Source: an uncultured SAR116 cluster alpha proteobacterium
GTDB lineage: Bacteria; Pseudomonadota; Alphaproteobacteria; Puniceispirillales; Puniceispirillaceae
Reading direction: 5' to 3'
NCBI GenBank assembly: GCA_902520885.1
Contig: CABYPW010000005.1
Location: 1-39,297, forward strand
Length of the DNA: 39,297 nt
Position 1 is the stretch's first letter. Every line of letters begins with the position of its first letter. Below the pieces are notes generated by a model. That model was given only the letters and a program-made list of their open reading frames with translations. It did no database searches and was not told the origin of the DNA. Below, piece by piece: positions 1-8,999 of this stretch. A program made the position numbers and the translations under genes.

Positions 1-19
1 CCAAAAAAAAGGTACAAAA

Positions 20-1297
20 ATGAATAAAACATCTTTTAACCCCTCAAATGCTTTAAGGAAAAATTTCAGGATAAATGGAGACCGACTATGGGACTCTATA
101 ATGGAAATGGCAAAAATAGGTCCAGGAATAGCTGGGGGAAATAATAGACAAACCCTAACGGATGAGGATTCTGAGGGCAGACACCTATTTAAAAGTTGGT
201 GTGAAAAAGAGGGTATGGAGTTGGGCCTAGATAAAATGGGAAATATGTTTGCAAGACATGAAGGAATTGACCCCTCACTTCCTCCGATTATGGTTGGAAG
301 TCATTTAGACACCCAACCAACTGGTGGAAAATATGACGGAGTGTTGGGTGTTTTAGCAGGCTTAGAAATAATTAGAACTTTAAACGAAACAGGTATTAAA
401 ACTAAACACCCAATAGAAGTCGTTAATTGGACCAATGAAGAAGGCACTAGATTTTCACCACCCATGATGGCCTCTGGTGTGTTTGCTGGTATTCATTCTT
501 TAGAATGGGCCTATGGAAGAGAAGACTCAAATGGAAAATCGGTGGGGGATGAGCTTGCACGGATAGGATGGATTGGAGAAGAAGAAGTCGGCTCAAGAAA
601 AATGGCAGCTTTTTTTGAACTCCATATAGAACAAGGTCCTATCTTAGAGGATGAGAATATAGATATTGGTGTAGTTACTCACGGACAGGGATTGAATTGG
701 TTGCAGATCACACTGACCGGCAAGGAATCACATACTGGCTCTACTCCAATGCCAAAAAGAATAAATGCTGGTCTTGGTATGGCAAAAATTACCCAACTAG
801 TTGATGAAATTGCTCTATCACACTCACCCTTGGCCGTTGGTGCTGTCGGCCATTGCGATGTTTATCCTAACTCAAGGAATATAATTCCAGGGAAAGTAGT
901 TTTCACAATAGATTTTCGACACCCAACTCAAGAAGTAATCGATGATATGGAACAGCGTTTAAGAGATGGAGCCGAAAAAATATGCAATGAAATAGGGCTT
1001 AAGATGGAAATCGAACAAGCCGGTAAATTTGACCCGGTAAAATTTGATGAAAATTGTGTCTCTGCTGTCAGAAATTCTGCAGAAAAACTAGGTTACTCTC
1101 ATAGAGATATCGTTTCTGGAGCAGGACATGATGCATGTTGGATAAATAGAATTGCTCCTACAGCAATGATCATGTGCCCATGTGTTGATGGTTTATCACA
1201 CAATGAAGCTGAGGAAATTTCTAAAGAATGGGCTACTGCCGGCGCGGATGTTTTATTCCATGCAGTTGTGGAAACTGCAGGGGTTATTGATGAATAA
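20..1297 (+). CDS. Zn-dependent N-carbamoyl-amino-acid hydrolase / beta-ureidopropionase (M20 hydantoinase/carbamoylase family)
   Basis: Predicted cytoplasmic metalloenzyme that hydrolyses an N-carbamoyl amino acid to the free amino acid, CO2 and ammonia; in this context the likely substrate is N-carbamoyl-beta-alanine. The 425 residues match the usual family length. Metal-ligand motifs of the M20 carbamoylase group are visible in order: GSHLDTQPTGGKYDG near residues 93-107, NEEGTRF near 141, ELHIEQGP near 202 and SGAGHDACW near 370. An AAAGG-like ribosome site precedes the ATG. The gene ends 24 nt before a dihydropyrimidinase and is followed by an ABC importer, which supports pyrimidine degradation (the PydC step). 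Closely related enzymes act on L-carbamoyl amino acids or allantoate, so the exact substrate is inferred from context. Confidence 0.9.
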   Translation: MNKTSFNPSNALRKNFRINGDRLWDSIMEMAKIGPGIAGGNNRQTLTDEDSEGRHLFKSWCEKEGMELGLDKMGNMFARHEGIDPSLPPIMVGSHLDTQPTGGKYDGVLGVLAGLEIIRTLNETGIKTKHPIEVVNWTNEEGTRFSPPMMASGVFAGIHSLEWAYGREDSNGKSVGDELARIGWIGEEEVGSRKMAAFFELHIEQGPILEDENIDIGVVTHGQGLNWLQITLTGKESHTGSTPMPKRINAGLGMAKITQLVDEIALSHSPLAVGAVGHCDVYPNSRNIIPGKVVFTIDFRHPTQEVIDDMEQRLRDGAEKICNEIGLKMEIEQAGKFDPVKFDENCVSAVRNSAEKLGYSHRDIVSGAGHDACWINRIAPTAMIMCPCVDGLSHNEAEEISKEWATAGADVLFHAVVETAGVIDE

Positions 1298-1321
1298 AAA
1301 AATAAAAAGGAGGTAGAGGTA

Positions 1322-2776
1322 ATGAGTACAGTGATAAAAAATGGTACTATTGTAACTGCTGATAGAACCTATAAATCTGATATTTTGATTGAAAAAGGTA
1401 AGATTGTTTCGATTGGAAAAAACTTGTCAGGTTCGGAGGAATTAGACGCAACAGGATGTTTTGTTATGCCTGGAGGAATAGACCCTCATACCCATCTTGA
1501 AATGCCTTTTATGGGAACCTATTCCTCTGATAACTTTGAATCTGGAACTCGAGCAGCTCTCTCTGGTGGGACAACAATGGTCGTAGACTTTTGCTTGCCA
1601 TCCCCTGGTCAATCACTATTAACAGCGATTCAAGCTTGGGATAACAAATCATCACTTGCTACTACGGATTATTCATTTCATATGGCTATAACGTGGTGGG
1701 GTGAAGAGGTTTTTAATGATATGCCAACAGTAGTTGGAAAAGGTATTAATACCTTTAAGCACTTTATGGCTTATAAAGGCGCTTTGATGATTGATGATGA
1801 TGAGATGTATGCTTCGTTCCAGAGATGTGCGGAACTTGGAGCAATGCCATTGGTTCACGCCGAAAATGGGGATGTAGTAGCTCAATTACAAGCTAAATTA
1901 ATGGAGCAAGGTAATAATGGGCCAGAAGCACACTCATATTCTCGTCCACCTGAGGTAGAGGGAGAAGCCACCAATCGAGCTATAATGATAGCTGATATGG
2001 CAGGGGTTCCATTATATGTTGTGCACGTGTCGTGTGAACAATCTCATGAGGCAATTCGCAGAGCGCGACAAAAAGGTATGAGGGTTTTTGGTGAACCCTT
2101 AATTCAGCATTTGCTTTTAGATGAAAGTGAATATTCTAATCCTGACTGGGACCATGCTGCGCGAAGGGTGATGTCTCCTCCATTTCGTAACAAGTTACAT
2201 CAAGATAGCCTATGGGCTGGTTTACAGGCAGGCTCTTTACAAGTTGTGGCAACTGACCATTGCGCATTTACAACTGAACAAAAAAGATTCGGAGTTGGAG
2301 ATTTTACAAAAATTCCAAATGGGACTGGGGGTCTAGAGGATAGAATGCCTCTTCTTTGGACTAATGGAGTAAATACTGGTCGCTTGACAATGAATGAATT
2401 TGTAGCCGTTACGTCAACTAACATTGCAAAGGCTCTAAATGTTTATCCACAAAAAGGAGCAATTCTAGAAGGAGCGGATGCAGACATTGTAGTATGGGAC
2501 CCAGATAGAGAAAAAACAATCTCATCGAAAAACCAACAATCTGCCATCGATTATAACGTATTTGAAGGCTTTTCTGTAAAAGGTTTGCCACGCTTTACGT
2601 TAACTAAAGGATATGTAGCTATTCAAGAGAATGAGATAAATACTAGGGAAGGACATGGTAGTTTTGTTCAACGCAAGCCTTTTAGTGCAACAAACAAAGC
2701 CTTATCCACTTGGAAAGAACTGACAGCTCCGAGAAAGGTGATAAGAGACCCAAATAATATGCCCGCCGGCGTATGA
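1322..2776 (+). CDS. hydA: dihydropyrimidinase / D-hydantoinase
   Basis: Cyclic amidohydrolase that opens the ring of dihydrouracil or dihydrothymine (or hydantoins) to the N-carbamoyl acid, which the preceding gene product would then hydrolyse. The 484 residues are typical. The binuclear metal site is readable: PHTHLE near residue 56, the lysine of HFMAYKG near 150 (carbamylated in the family), VHAENG near 180, VVHVSC near 236 and TDHCAF near 312. A strong AAAGGAGG-type ribosome site lies just upstream. It sits between the carbamoylase and an ABC importer in one operon. Together the two enzymes give the last two reductive pyrimidine steps; the NADPH-dependent dehydrogenase for the first step is not in the window and may lie upstream. 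Confidence 0.95.
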   Translation: MSTVIKNGTIVTADRTYKSDILIEKGKIVSIGKNLSGSEELDATGCFVMPGGIDPHTHLEMPFMGTYSSDNFESGTRAALSGGTTMVVDFCLPSPGQSLLTAIQAWDNKSSLATTDYSFHMAITWWGEEVFNDMPTVVGKGINTFKHFMAYKGALMIDDDEMYASFQRCAELGAMPLVHAENGDVVAQLQAKLMEQGNNGPEAHSYSRPPEVEGEATNRAIMIADMAGVPLYVVHVSCEQSHEAIRRARQKGMRVFGEPLIQHLLLDESEYSNPDWDHAARRVMSPPFRNKLHQDSLWAGLQAGSLQVVATDHCAFTTEQKRFGVGDFTKIPNGTGGLEDRMPLLWTNGVNTGRLTMNEFVAVTSTNIAKALNVYPQKGAILEGADADIVVWDPDREKTISSKNQQSAIDYNVFEGFSVKGLPRFTLTKGYVAIQENEINTREGHGSFVQRKPFSATNKALSTWKELTAPRKVIRDPNNMPAGV

Positions 2777-2830
2777 TAACGTAAAATATTTTGCTTACAA
2801 TAACATAAGGGGTAGAAGGGATTCTAATAG

Positions 2831-3625
2831 ATGAAACAAGCTGTTTCTAGCAAATCAGTTATTTCCGCCAAAAAACTCAACTTAATATTTAAAACAAATG
2901 ACGGCGCTGTGCACGCACTAAAAGATATTGATTTAGAGGTAGAAGAGGGAGATTTTGTATCTTTTATTGGACCATCTGGTTGTGGAAAAACAACCTTTCT
3001 TAGAGTAGTTGCAGAACTTGAAAAGCCCTCTGATGGTGAAATAACTGTAAATGGAAAAACACCAAAAATTGCAAGAAAAGATCGGGATTATGGATACGTT
3101 TTTCAGGCTCCCGCATTACTTCAATGGCGAAGTATTTCTCAAAATATCTCGTTACCGCTTGAAATTATGGGTTATTCTAAAAACGAGCAAAAAGAACGGG
3201 TCGAAAAAAATATTGATTTAGTAGGACTATCTGGTTTCGAAAAAAAATTTCCTTGGCAATTATCCGGCGGTATGCAGCAAAGGGCCTCTATTGCGCGAGC
3301 TTTAGCCTTTGATGCTGACTTGTTGCTAATGGATGAACCATTTGGAGCTCTAGATGAAATCGTTCGTGATCATTTGAATGAACAACTACTCGAACTTTGG
3401 AAAAAGACAAAAAAAACGATTTGTTTTGTTACACATTCAATACCTGAGGCAGTTTATCTATCCACAAAAATCGTTGTAATGTCACCTCGTCCGGGAAGGA
3501 TCACTGATATTATTCATTCTGATTTACCATTGAAGCGACCTCTTAATATAAGAGAGAGCCAAAAATTCCTTGAAATTGCACAAAGAGTAAGAAGAGGCCT
3601 AAGAGAAAGCCATTTGGAAAATTAA
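2831..3625 (+). CDS. ABC transporter ATP-binding protein, NitT/TauT (SsuB-like) type
   Basis: Cytoplasmic ATPase of a high-affinity importer. The 264 residues carry one complete ABC domain: Walker A GPSGCGKTT near residue 48, signature LSGGMQQRASIARA near 145, Walker B LLLMDEPFGALDE near 166 and the switch histidine in FVTHS near 198. Closest in type to SsuB/TauB/ThiZ ATPases. It is followed by two permease genes and a periplasmic binding protein, giving a full importer. Co-orientation with dihydropyrimidinase makes a pyrimidine or hydantoin-like cargo likely, but the sequence does not fix the substrate. Confidence 0.92.
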   Translation: MKQAVSSKSVISAKKLNLIFKTNDGAVHALKDIDLEVEEGDFVSFIGPSGCGKTTFLRVVAELEKPSDGEITVNGKTPKIARKDRDYGYVFQAPALLQWRSISQNISLPLEIMGYSKNEQKERVEKNIDLVGLSGFEKKFPWQLSGGMQQRASIARALAFDADLLLMDEPFGALDEIVRDHLNEQLLELWKKTKKTICFVTHSIPEAVYLSTKIVVMSPRPGRITDIIHSDLPLKRPLNIRESQKFLEIAQRVRRGLRESHLEN

Positions 3626-3649
3626 AATGTTATTTAAAGGATAGTCAGT

Positions 3650-4528
3650 TTGTTATTTGCTATTAAAAATAAAGTAATACCTGTTTTAGCAGTTGTGTCT
3701 GCTATTGGTTTTATATGGTATGGTTTTACTATATTTCTAAATTCTCCATGGCAAATACAGAATTATGAAAAAAGCTCTGTTGAATGGTCATTTGTTGACT
3801 TAGCAAAAGATACGATGGCTCATGAAAGGCCTATTTTACCCGCACCCCATCAAATATTATCTGAAATTTGGCAAACCACAGTTAAAAAAAAGGTCACATC
3901 TAAGAGATCATTGATTTATCATAGTTGGGTTACGCTTTCTTCTACATTAATGGGTTTTTTCATGGGTACATTAATGGGAATAACTCTCGCTATTTTTATT
4001 GTAGAAAATAAAGCTATGGATAAATCTTTGATGCCTTGGATAATAACCAGTCAAACCATACCTATCTTAGCTATTGCCCCAATGATAATTGTAGTTTTGA
4101 ATGCAGTAGGCTTATCGGGACTTTTGCCAAAAGCTATGATATCAGCTTATCTGAGTTTCTTTCCTATTACCGTTGGTATGGTAAAAGGCCTAAGGAGTCC
4201 CGACCCTATTTTAATTGATTTAATGAAAACCTATAGTTCATCAAGAACTAAATTATTTTTTTCACTAAGACTTCCATCATCCGTTTCTTTTCTCTTTACA
4301 TCAATGAAAATAGCAATTGCTATTAGTCTTGTTGGAGCAATAGTTGGAGAATTGCCAACAGGTGCAGTCGCGGGACTTGGCGCCCGTTTGCTTACAGGGT
4401 CGTATTATGGGCAAACAATACAAATTTGGTCTGCACTGATTTCTGCAGCAACTCTTGCGGCTCTTCTCGTGATTTCCGTTAACATTATTTCTCAACTTAC
4501 ATTTAAAATAATGGGGATGCAGAGATGA
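3650..4528 (+). CDS. ABC transporter permease, NitT/TauT type (first subunit)
   Basis: Inner-membrane subunit of the importer. The 292 residues hold about six hydrophobic segments and the permease loop of this family (EAA-like region around YSSSRTKLFFSLRLPSS, near 190-206), which contacts the ATPase. The start is a TTG with AAAGGA 8 nt upstream; no better ATG lies before the first membrane helix. It overlaps the next permease by 4 nt (ATGA), indicating translational coupling. A long periplasmic stretch rich in charged residues follows the first helix, as in other SsuC/TauC-like subunits. Confidence 0.9.
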   Translation: MLFAIKNKVIPVLAVVSAIGFIWYGFTIFLNSPWQIQNYEKSSVEWSFVDLAKDTMAHERPILPAPHQILSEIWQTTVKKKVTSKRSLIYHSWVTLSSTLMGFFMGTLMGITLAIFIVENKAMDKSLMPWIITSQTIPILAIAPMIIVVLNAVGLSGLLPKAMISAYLSFFPITVGMVKGLRSPDPILIDLMKTYSSSRTKLFFSLRLPSSVSFLFTSMKIAIAISLVGAIVGELPTGAVAGLGARLLTGSYYGQTIQIWSALISAATLAALLVISVNIISQLTFKIMGMQR

Positions 4529-5634
4529 TTAACATGAGGAGTATTCTAACATATAGCTTAGCTATACTCGGTTTAATCTGTTTTTTATCAGTATTCTTTG
4601 AAAGTAATAATCCACAGATAATATTTTCTGCTATATTGATTGGGATGATGGGATTTTTCAGAATAAACCCTCTAATTTACCAAAAAATTAGTTTTTTAAA
4701 TGATTTCAAGCTGGATCTCTGCATTAGTTTGTTAGCCGCTTTTTTTATAATAAAGGAGATTTCAAGTGACTTTGGACAGACCCTTTGGTTTTTATCAATT
4801 TGTGCTTGGCTCCATTCATGGTTGGCGGTAGAACAATTAATAAGTAAAGAAAGTAAAATTTTCCCCTTAGTATATTCTTTTGGAATACCTATCCTATTTG
4901 GGTTTTGGCTTCTGTTTTTCTGGGAAGTAATAACCGTTGGTCTTAAAATACCAACAGTAATTTTACCTCCACCATCGATGATAGCAATCAAGTTTATGAG
5001 TTCTTTGGATATTCTTTTTGCAGATTTTCAACAAACCTTTATGAAGTCTGTTTTGGCTGGTTATTTTATTGGTTGTAGTAGTGCGTTTATTTTTGCGGTT
5101 TTAATCGACAAAAATGATTTCTTAAGACGAGGATTGCTGCCGGTTGGTAATTTTATTTCTGCACTACCCATCGTGGGAATAGCTCCCATTATGGTTATGT
5201 GGTTTGGTTTTGATTGGCAATCCAAAGCAGCCGTAGTGGTGGTTATGACTTTTTTTCCAATGTTAGTAAATACACTTTCAGGACTAAATTCCTCATCTTT
5301 AATAGAACGTGACCTTTTAAATACGTATGCAGCGTCTTATTGGCAAACTCTTTTTAAGCTTCGTTTGCCTGCGGCAATGCCATTTATTTTTAACGCTCTA
5401 AAAATTAATTCTACACTAGCTCTGATAGGAGCGATTGTTGCAGAATTTTTTGGAACACCAATAGTTGGAATTGGATTTAGAATTTCGACTGAAGTAGGCC
5501 GTATGAACTTAGATATGGTCTGGGCCGAAATTGCAGTAGCAGCAATCGCTGGTTCTGTTAGTTATGGTGCTTTAAGTTTAATAGAGAGGCTTGTCACCTC
5601 TTGGCATCCGTCGTACCGTTTAAAGAATAATTAA
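4525..5634 (+). CDS. ABC transporter permease, NitT/TauT type (second subunit, extended N-terminus)
   Basis: Second inner-membrane subunit, 369 residues, longer than a plain SsuC-like permease because about 120 N-terminal residues form additional hydrophobic segments. The family core starts near residue 130. The ATPase-contacting loop is visible as NTYAASYWQTLFKLRLPAAMPF near residues 265-286. The start overlaps the stop of the first permease by 4 nt. Two non-identical permeases imply a heterodimeric channel. The extra N-terminal membrane region recurs in importers encoded next to hydantoinases as I recall, but I cannot test this here. Confidence 0.88.
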   Translation: MINMRSILTYSLAILGLICFLSVFFESNNPQIIFSAILIGMMGFFRINPLIYQKISFLNDFKLDLCISLLAAFFIIKEISSDFGQTLWFLSICAWLHSWLAVEQLISKESKIFPLVYSFGIPILFGFWLLFFWEVITVGLKIPTVILPPPSMIAIKFMSSLDILFADFQQTFMKSVLAGYFIGCSSAFIFAVLIDKNDFLRRGLLPVGNFISALPIVGIAPIMVMWFGFDWQSKAAVVVVMTFFPMLVNTLSGLNSSSLIERDLLNTYAASYWQTLFKLRLPAAMPFIFNALKINSTLALIGAIVAEFFGTPIVGIGFRISTEVGRMNLDMVWAEIAVAAIAGSVSYGALSLIERLVTSWHPSYRLKNN

Positions 5635-5647
5635 TAAGGAGAAAATA

Positions 5648-6634
5648 ATGAAAAAACTATTTTTAACATTTATTGCTGCTGGGATGACTTTTTCATCCTC
5701 GATGGCTCTCGCTGCAGATAAGCTTACTTTGCAGCTACAATGGGTTACGCAAGCACAGTTTGCGGGTTATTATGTAGCTCTCGACAAAGGATATTATGAC
5801 GATGAAGGTTTGGATGTTACCATTAAGCCTGGTGGACCAGATATTGCTCCACCTCAAGTCCTTGCAGGAGGAGGAGCAGATATGATGCTAAACTGGATGC
5901 CTTCTGCTCTTGCTGCTCGAGAGAGAGGCGTTCCCATTGTAAATATCGCTCAACCATTTAAATCCTCTGGTCTTCAGCTAACTTGCAGAAAAGAAACAGG
6001 CATCAAGTCACCAGCTGATTTTAGAGGGAAAACAATTGGTGTTTGGTTTTTTGGAAATGAATATCCATTTCTTTCTTGGATGAGCCAACTTGGCATTCCA
6101 ACTAATGGTGGAAGTGATGGAGTCACTGTACTTAAGCAAGGTTTCAACGTCGATCCTCTTTTGCAAAAACAGGCTGACTGTATTTCTACGATGACATATA
6201 ACGAATATTGGCAAGTTATTGATGCAGGTGTTTCCCCTGATGACTTGGTAGTTTTCAAATATCAAGATCAAGGAGTTGCAACCCTTGAAGACGGAATTTA
6301 TGTGTTAGAGGACCGTCTTAAAAACGCAGATTTCCAAGACCAAATGGTTCGTTTTGTCCGTGCATCAATGAAGGGTTGGAAATGGGCCGAAGCGAATCCA
6401 GATGCAGCAGCAGATATTGTGCTTGACAACGACGCCACCGGTGCACAAACAGAAAAACATCAAAGAAGAATGATGGGAGAAATAGCAAAACTTACAGCTG
6501 GCTCAAATGGAACGCTTGACCCAGCTGACTATGAGAGAACAGTTAATACCCTGCTAAAGGGCGGTTCAGACCCAGTTATTTCAAAGGCACCAGAGGGGGC
6601 TTGGACTCACATTATTACTGATAAGGCACTTTAA
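5648..6634 (+). CDS. periplasmic substrate-binding protein of the NitT/TauT-type importer (NMT1/ThiY-like)
   Basis: Exported solute-binding protein, 328 residues. A clear Sec signal peptide ends near residue 22 (MALAADK). The mature start LTLQLQWVTQAQFAGYYVA and the later KGYYDDEGLDV are typical of the NMT1/ThiY group, which binds pyrimidine precursors, and of proteins beside hydantoinase genes. A good AAGGAG ribosome site is 7 nt before the ATG. It is the last gene of the operon and is followed by a strong hairpin. Cargo is inferred to be a pyrimidine, dihydropyrimidine or hydantoin from operon context. Confidence 0.9.
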   Translation: MKKLFLTFIAAGMTFSSSMALAADKLTLQLQWVTQAQFAGYYVALDKGYYDDEGLDVTIKPGGPDIAPPQVLAGGGADMMLNWMPSALAARERGVPIVNIAQPFKSSGLQLTCRKETGIKSPADFRGKTIGVWFFGNEYPFLSWMSQLGIPTNGGSDGVTVLKQGFNVDPLLQKQADCISTMTYNEYWQVIDAGVSPDDLVVFKYQDQGVATLEDGIYVLEDRLKNADFQDQMVRFVRASMKGWKWAEANPDAAADIVLDNDATGAQTEKHQRRMMGEIAKLTAGSNGTLDPADYERTVNTLLKGGSDPVISKAPEGAWTHIITDKAL

Positions 6635-6655
6635 TCTTCTCAGGAATTGTTAAAA

Positions 6656-6687
6656 TTTAGCCATGAGTTGTTTTACTCATGGCTAAA
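6656..6687. terminator. bidirectional intrinsic terminator between convergent transporter operons
   Basis: A perfect 13-bp stem (TTTAGCCATGAGT with ACTCATGGCTAAA) with a 6-nt loop lies 22 nt after the binding-protein stop and 43 nt after the stop of the convergent deaminase gene. On the - strand the stem is followed by an ATTTTAA run; on the + strand the U-rich tail is weaker. Confidence 0.8.
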
Positions 6688-6729
6688 TACTTATTCAACT
6701 GTAGGAAATGTTCAGTCCAAGAAAACAAA

Positions 6730-8025
6730 TTATACTTGTGTCCATGAAAAATCTTTTTTTGAAAAACTAACTTTGTATGTTTCTCCGTTTATTAAGACGT
6801 TGCTAGATTTTGGCTCCTCGGAAGAGATTATTTTTCCTCTCCTAATGACAAACAAACGAGAAGGCTTAAGACGCAAAGCCTCTATAGTATCAGTGGCTTG
6901 AAGTATTACTAAATCGCCATTACACCCTTTTTGCAAACCATAATTGTCCAAGCACATAATCTCGGCAGGATATTGTGTTACAGCCCGAAAACATTCTTTC
7001 ATCTCATTTTGACCAGTCATATGTCCAACATGTAGAGCCATGCTGGCTACTTCAAGCATATCATGCGAACCTAGAGGATACCATGGGTCCATAACACAGT
7101 CATGACCAAAGGCAACTTTAAGTCTTCCATTTATTTGCTCTTTAATACGGGTCATTCCCCTTCTTTTTGGATAGGAATCATGCCGGCCCTGAAGAGTAAT
7201 ATTAATTAATGGATTTGCTATAATACCAATATTGGCTTCATGCATTAATGGAAGAAGCTTAGAAAAATAATAATTATCCATTGAATGCATAGATGTTAAA
7301 TGAGAACCCGCCACTCTTCCATGAAGACCTAACCTAACTGTTTCATAAGTTAGAGACTCAATTTGTCTGGACATTGGATCATCACTCTCGTCACAATGCA
7401 TATCAACAAGCAAGCCTCTTTTTTCTGCAATTTCACATAAAATTTTTATTGATTCCGATCCTTGAGCCATTGTTCTTTCAAAATGAGGTATTCCGCCAAC
7501 AATATCCACGCCCAAATCAAGAGCATTATTTAAATTTTCCAAACAATTTGATCTCAAAAGACCATCTTGTGGAAATGCAACTAATTGTATATCGATTAAA
7601 TCTTTGAATTTTTCTCTTACATGCAACATTGCCTCAACTCCAAGAAGGTCTTTTCCACTTACATCAACGTGACTTCTAATACCCAAAGTACCTTTTGCAA
7701 TTGACCAACGGCAGAGGTTTTCTGCTCTTTCTACTAAATCGTCATATTTTAATGAGGGTTTCAATTCACCCCATAACGAAATTCCTTCCAGCAAAGTCCC
7801 ACTTTGATTAATCCTTGGAATACCATAACTTAAAGTTGCATCTAGATGAAAATGACTGTCTAAAAATGGAGGAATAGCAAGCCAACCCTCTGCATCTATT
7901 TCCGGAACACTCTCAGAAACACCTTGTATAAAAGGTGAAATATCAGCAATATTTCCTTTTAAAATGAGGATATCAACTTTTTCCCCATTCTCAAGCATAC
8001 AATTTTTTATAAAGAGGTCACTCAT
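6730..8025 (-). CDS. cytosine deaminase-like amidohydrolase (CodA type)
   Basis: Mononuclear-metal deaminase of the CodA branch of the amidohydrolase superfamily, 431 residues from the chosen start. Visible ligands: DSHFHLD near residue 57, MHCDESDDP near 205 (His ligand and Glu shuttle), GSHLTSMHS near 240 and FGHDCVMDPWYPLG near 304. Cytosine to uracil is the likely reaction and would feed the pyrimidine-degrading operon. The start is ATG at 8025 with AGGAG 8 nt upstream; a GTG three codons earlier overlaps that ribosome site. Oddity: the residue after the metal-binding Asp, Asp314 in E. coli CodA, is Cys here, so substrate preference may differ (creatinine or another cyclic amidine). It is the last gene of the BMP-type transporter operon. 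Confidence 0.88.
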   Translation of the reverse strand: MSDLFIKNCMLENGEKVDILILKGNIADISPFIQGVSESVPEIDAEGWLAIPPFLDSHFHLDATLSYGIPRINQSGTLLEGISLWGELKPSLKYDDLVERAENLCRWSIAKGTLGIRSHVDVSGKDLLGVEAMLHVREKFKDLIDIQLVAFPQDGLLRSNCLENLNNALDLGVDIVGGIPHFERTMAQGSESIKILCEIAEKRGLLVDMHCDESDDPMSRQIESLTYETVRLGLHGRVAGSHLTSMHSMDNYYFSKLLPLMHEANIGIIANPLINITLQGRHDSYPKRRGMTRIKEQINGRLKVAFGHDCVMDPWYPLGSHDMLEVASMALHVGHMTGQNEMKECFRAVTQYPAEIMCLDNYGLQKGCNGDLVILQATDTIEALRLKPSRLFVIRRGKIISSEEPKSSNVLINGETYKVSFSKKDFSWTQV

Positions 8026-8047
8026 GTTCTTCACTCCTGAATATGTT

Positions 8048-8998
8048 TTAGTGTCTCTCTCCCCTCCTAAAAGGGATCAATAAAGCTCTGGGATAGTAAG
8101 TGCTTCTTGCTGCAAATACCATCGCTACTATGCTTAAAAGATAAGGTAACATCAAAAAGAATTGATAAGCTATAAACGCACCTGCTAATTGTTGAGCCCT
8201 TACTTGAAAGGCGTCTAAACCTGCAAATAAAATAGCGCCTAACATTACTCTAAAGGGCTGCCATGACGCGAATATTACTAAGGCTATTGCAATCCATCCC
8301 CTACCATTAACCATTCCAAAATAAAAAGCATCAAAAGCAGACATGGTCAGATAAGCACCGCCCAAAGCCATCAGCGCACTACCCAGCATTAGTGCAATTG
8401 TTCTCACAAATAAAACATCTAAACCCTGAGCCTCAAGAGCCATAGGATTTTCTCCTGCTACTTTTATTGAGAGTCCTAATGGAGTTTTATTCATTAACCA
8501 AAAAACGGCTGGTATCATCAAAAAGGCAAAATAAGTAAATGCTGTATGCTGAAATAATGCAATTCCTAAAAATGGGATATCGCTAAAAAATGGAATTTCC
8601 AAGGGTTGAAATGCCATAATTTTTGGGGGCGTTGTAGAACTCGGTAAAAGCAGTCTAAATGAATAATAACCAATTGATGAAGCAAACAGCGTGATGCCTA
8701 TTCCAGTTACATGCTGTGAGGCTCCCAAATATACGGAGAAAAAGGCGTGAAGTAACCCAAAAGAAGCACCAACAATAGCCGCTACCAATATCCCAGTGCT
8801 CAAGTCGCCGCCTAAATAAACGGTAGTCCAACCGACTAAAGCTCCAATAGTCATAATGCCCTCAATCCCTAGGTTTAAGACCCCTGCTCTTTCACAAATA
8901 AGTTCTCCTAAAGTTGCTAATAAAAGTGGGCAAGCAATTCTTATTGTAGCTGCCCAGAATCCAGCATTAAAAAGTAATTCAAGCAAGTCCAATATCAC
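8048..8998 (-). CDS. ABC transporter permease, BMP/nucleoside type (second subunit, NupQ/YufQ-like)
   Basis: Integral membrane protein of 316 residues in the BPD_transp_2 family, with many hydrophobic segments. The family segment GELICERAGVLNLGIEGIMTIGA near residues 31-53 is present and typical of the second permease of basic-membrane-protein nucleoside importers. The start is GTG at 8998, one base past the stop of the first permease, so the two are translationally coupled. The deaminase gene follows 22 nt later. Expected to pair with the permease at 9000-10058. Confidence 0.92.
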   Translation of the reverse strand: MILDLLELLFNAGFWAATIRIACPLLLATLGELICERAGVLNLGIEGIMTIGALVGWTTVYLGGDLSTGILVAAIVGASFGLLHAFFSVYLGASQHVTGIGITLFASSIGYYSFRLLLPSSTTPPKIMAFQPLEIPFFSDIPFLGIALFQHTAFTYFAFLMIPAVFWLMNKTPLGLSIKVAGENPMALEAQGLDVLFVRTIALMLGSALMALGGAYLTMSAFDAFYFGMVNGRGWIAIALVIFASWQPFRVMLGAILFAGLDAFQVRAQQLAGAFIAYQFFLMLPYLLSIVAMVFAARSTYYPRALLIPFRRGERH

Positions 8999-8999
8999 T

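Noticed and set aside
4036-4218. Reading frames overlapping recognised genes in other frames (for example inside the first permease and at 6647-6901)
   Set aside because: They lie wholly or mostly over genes with clear family motifs, lack ribosome sites and have implausible compositions.
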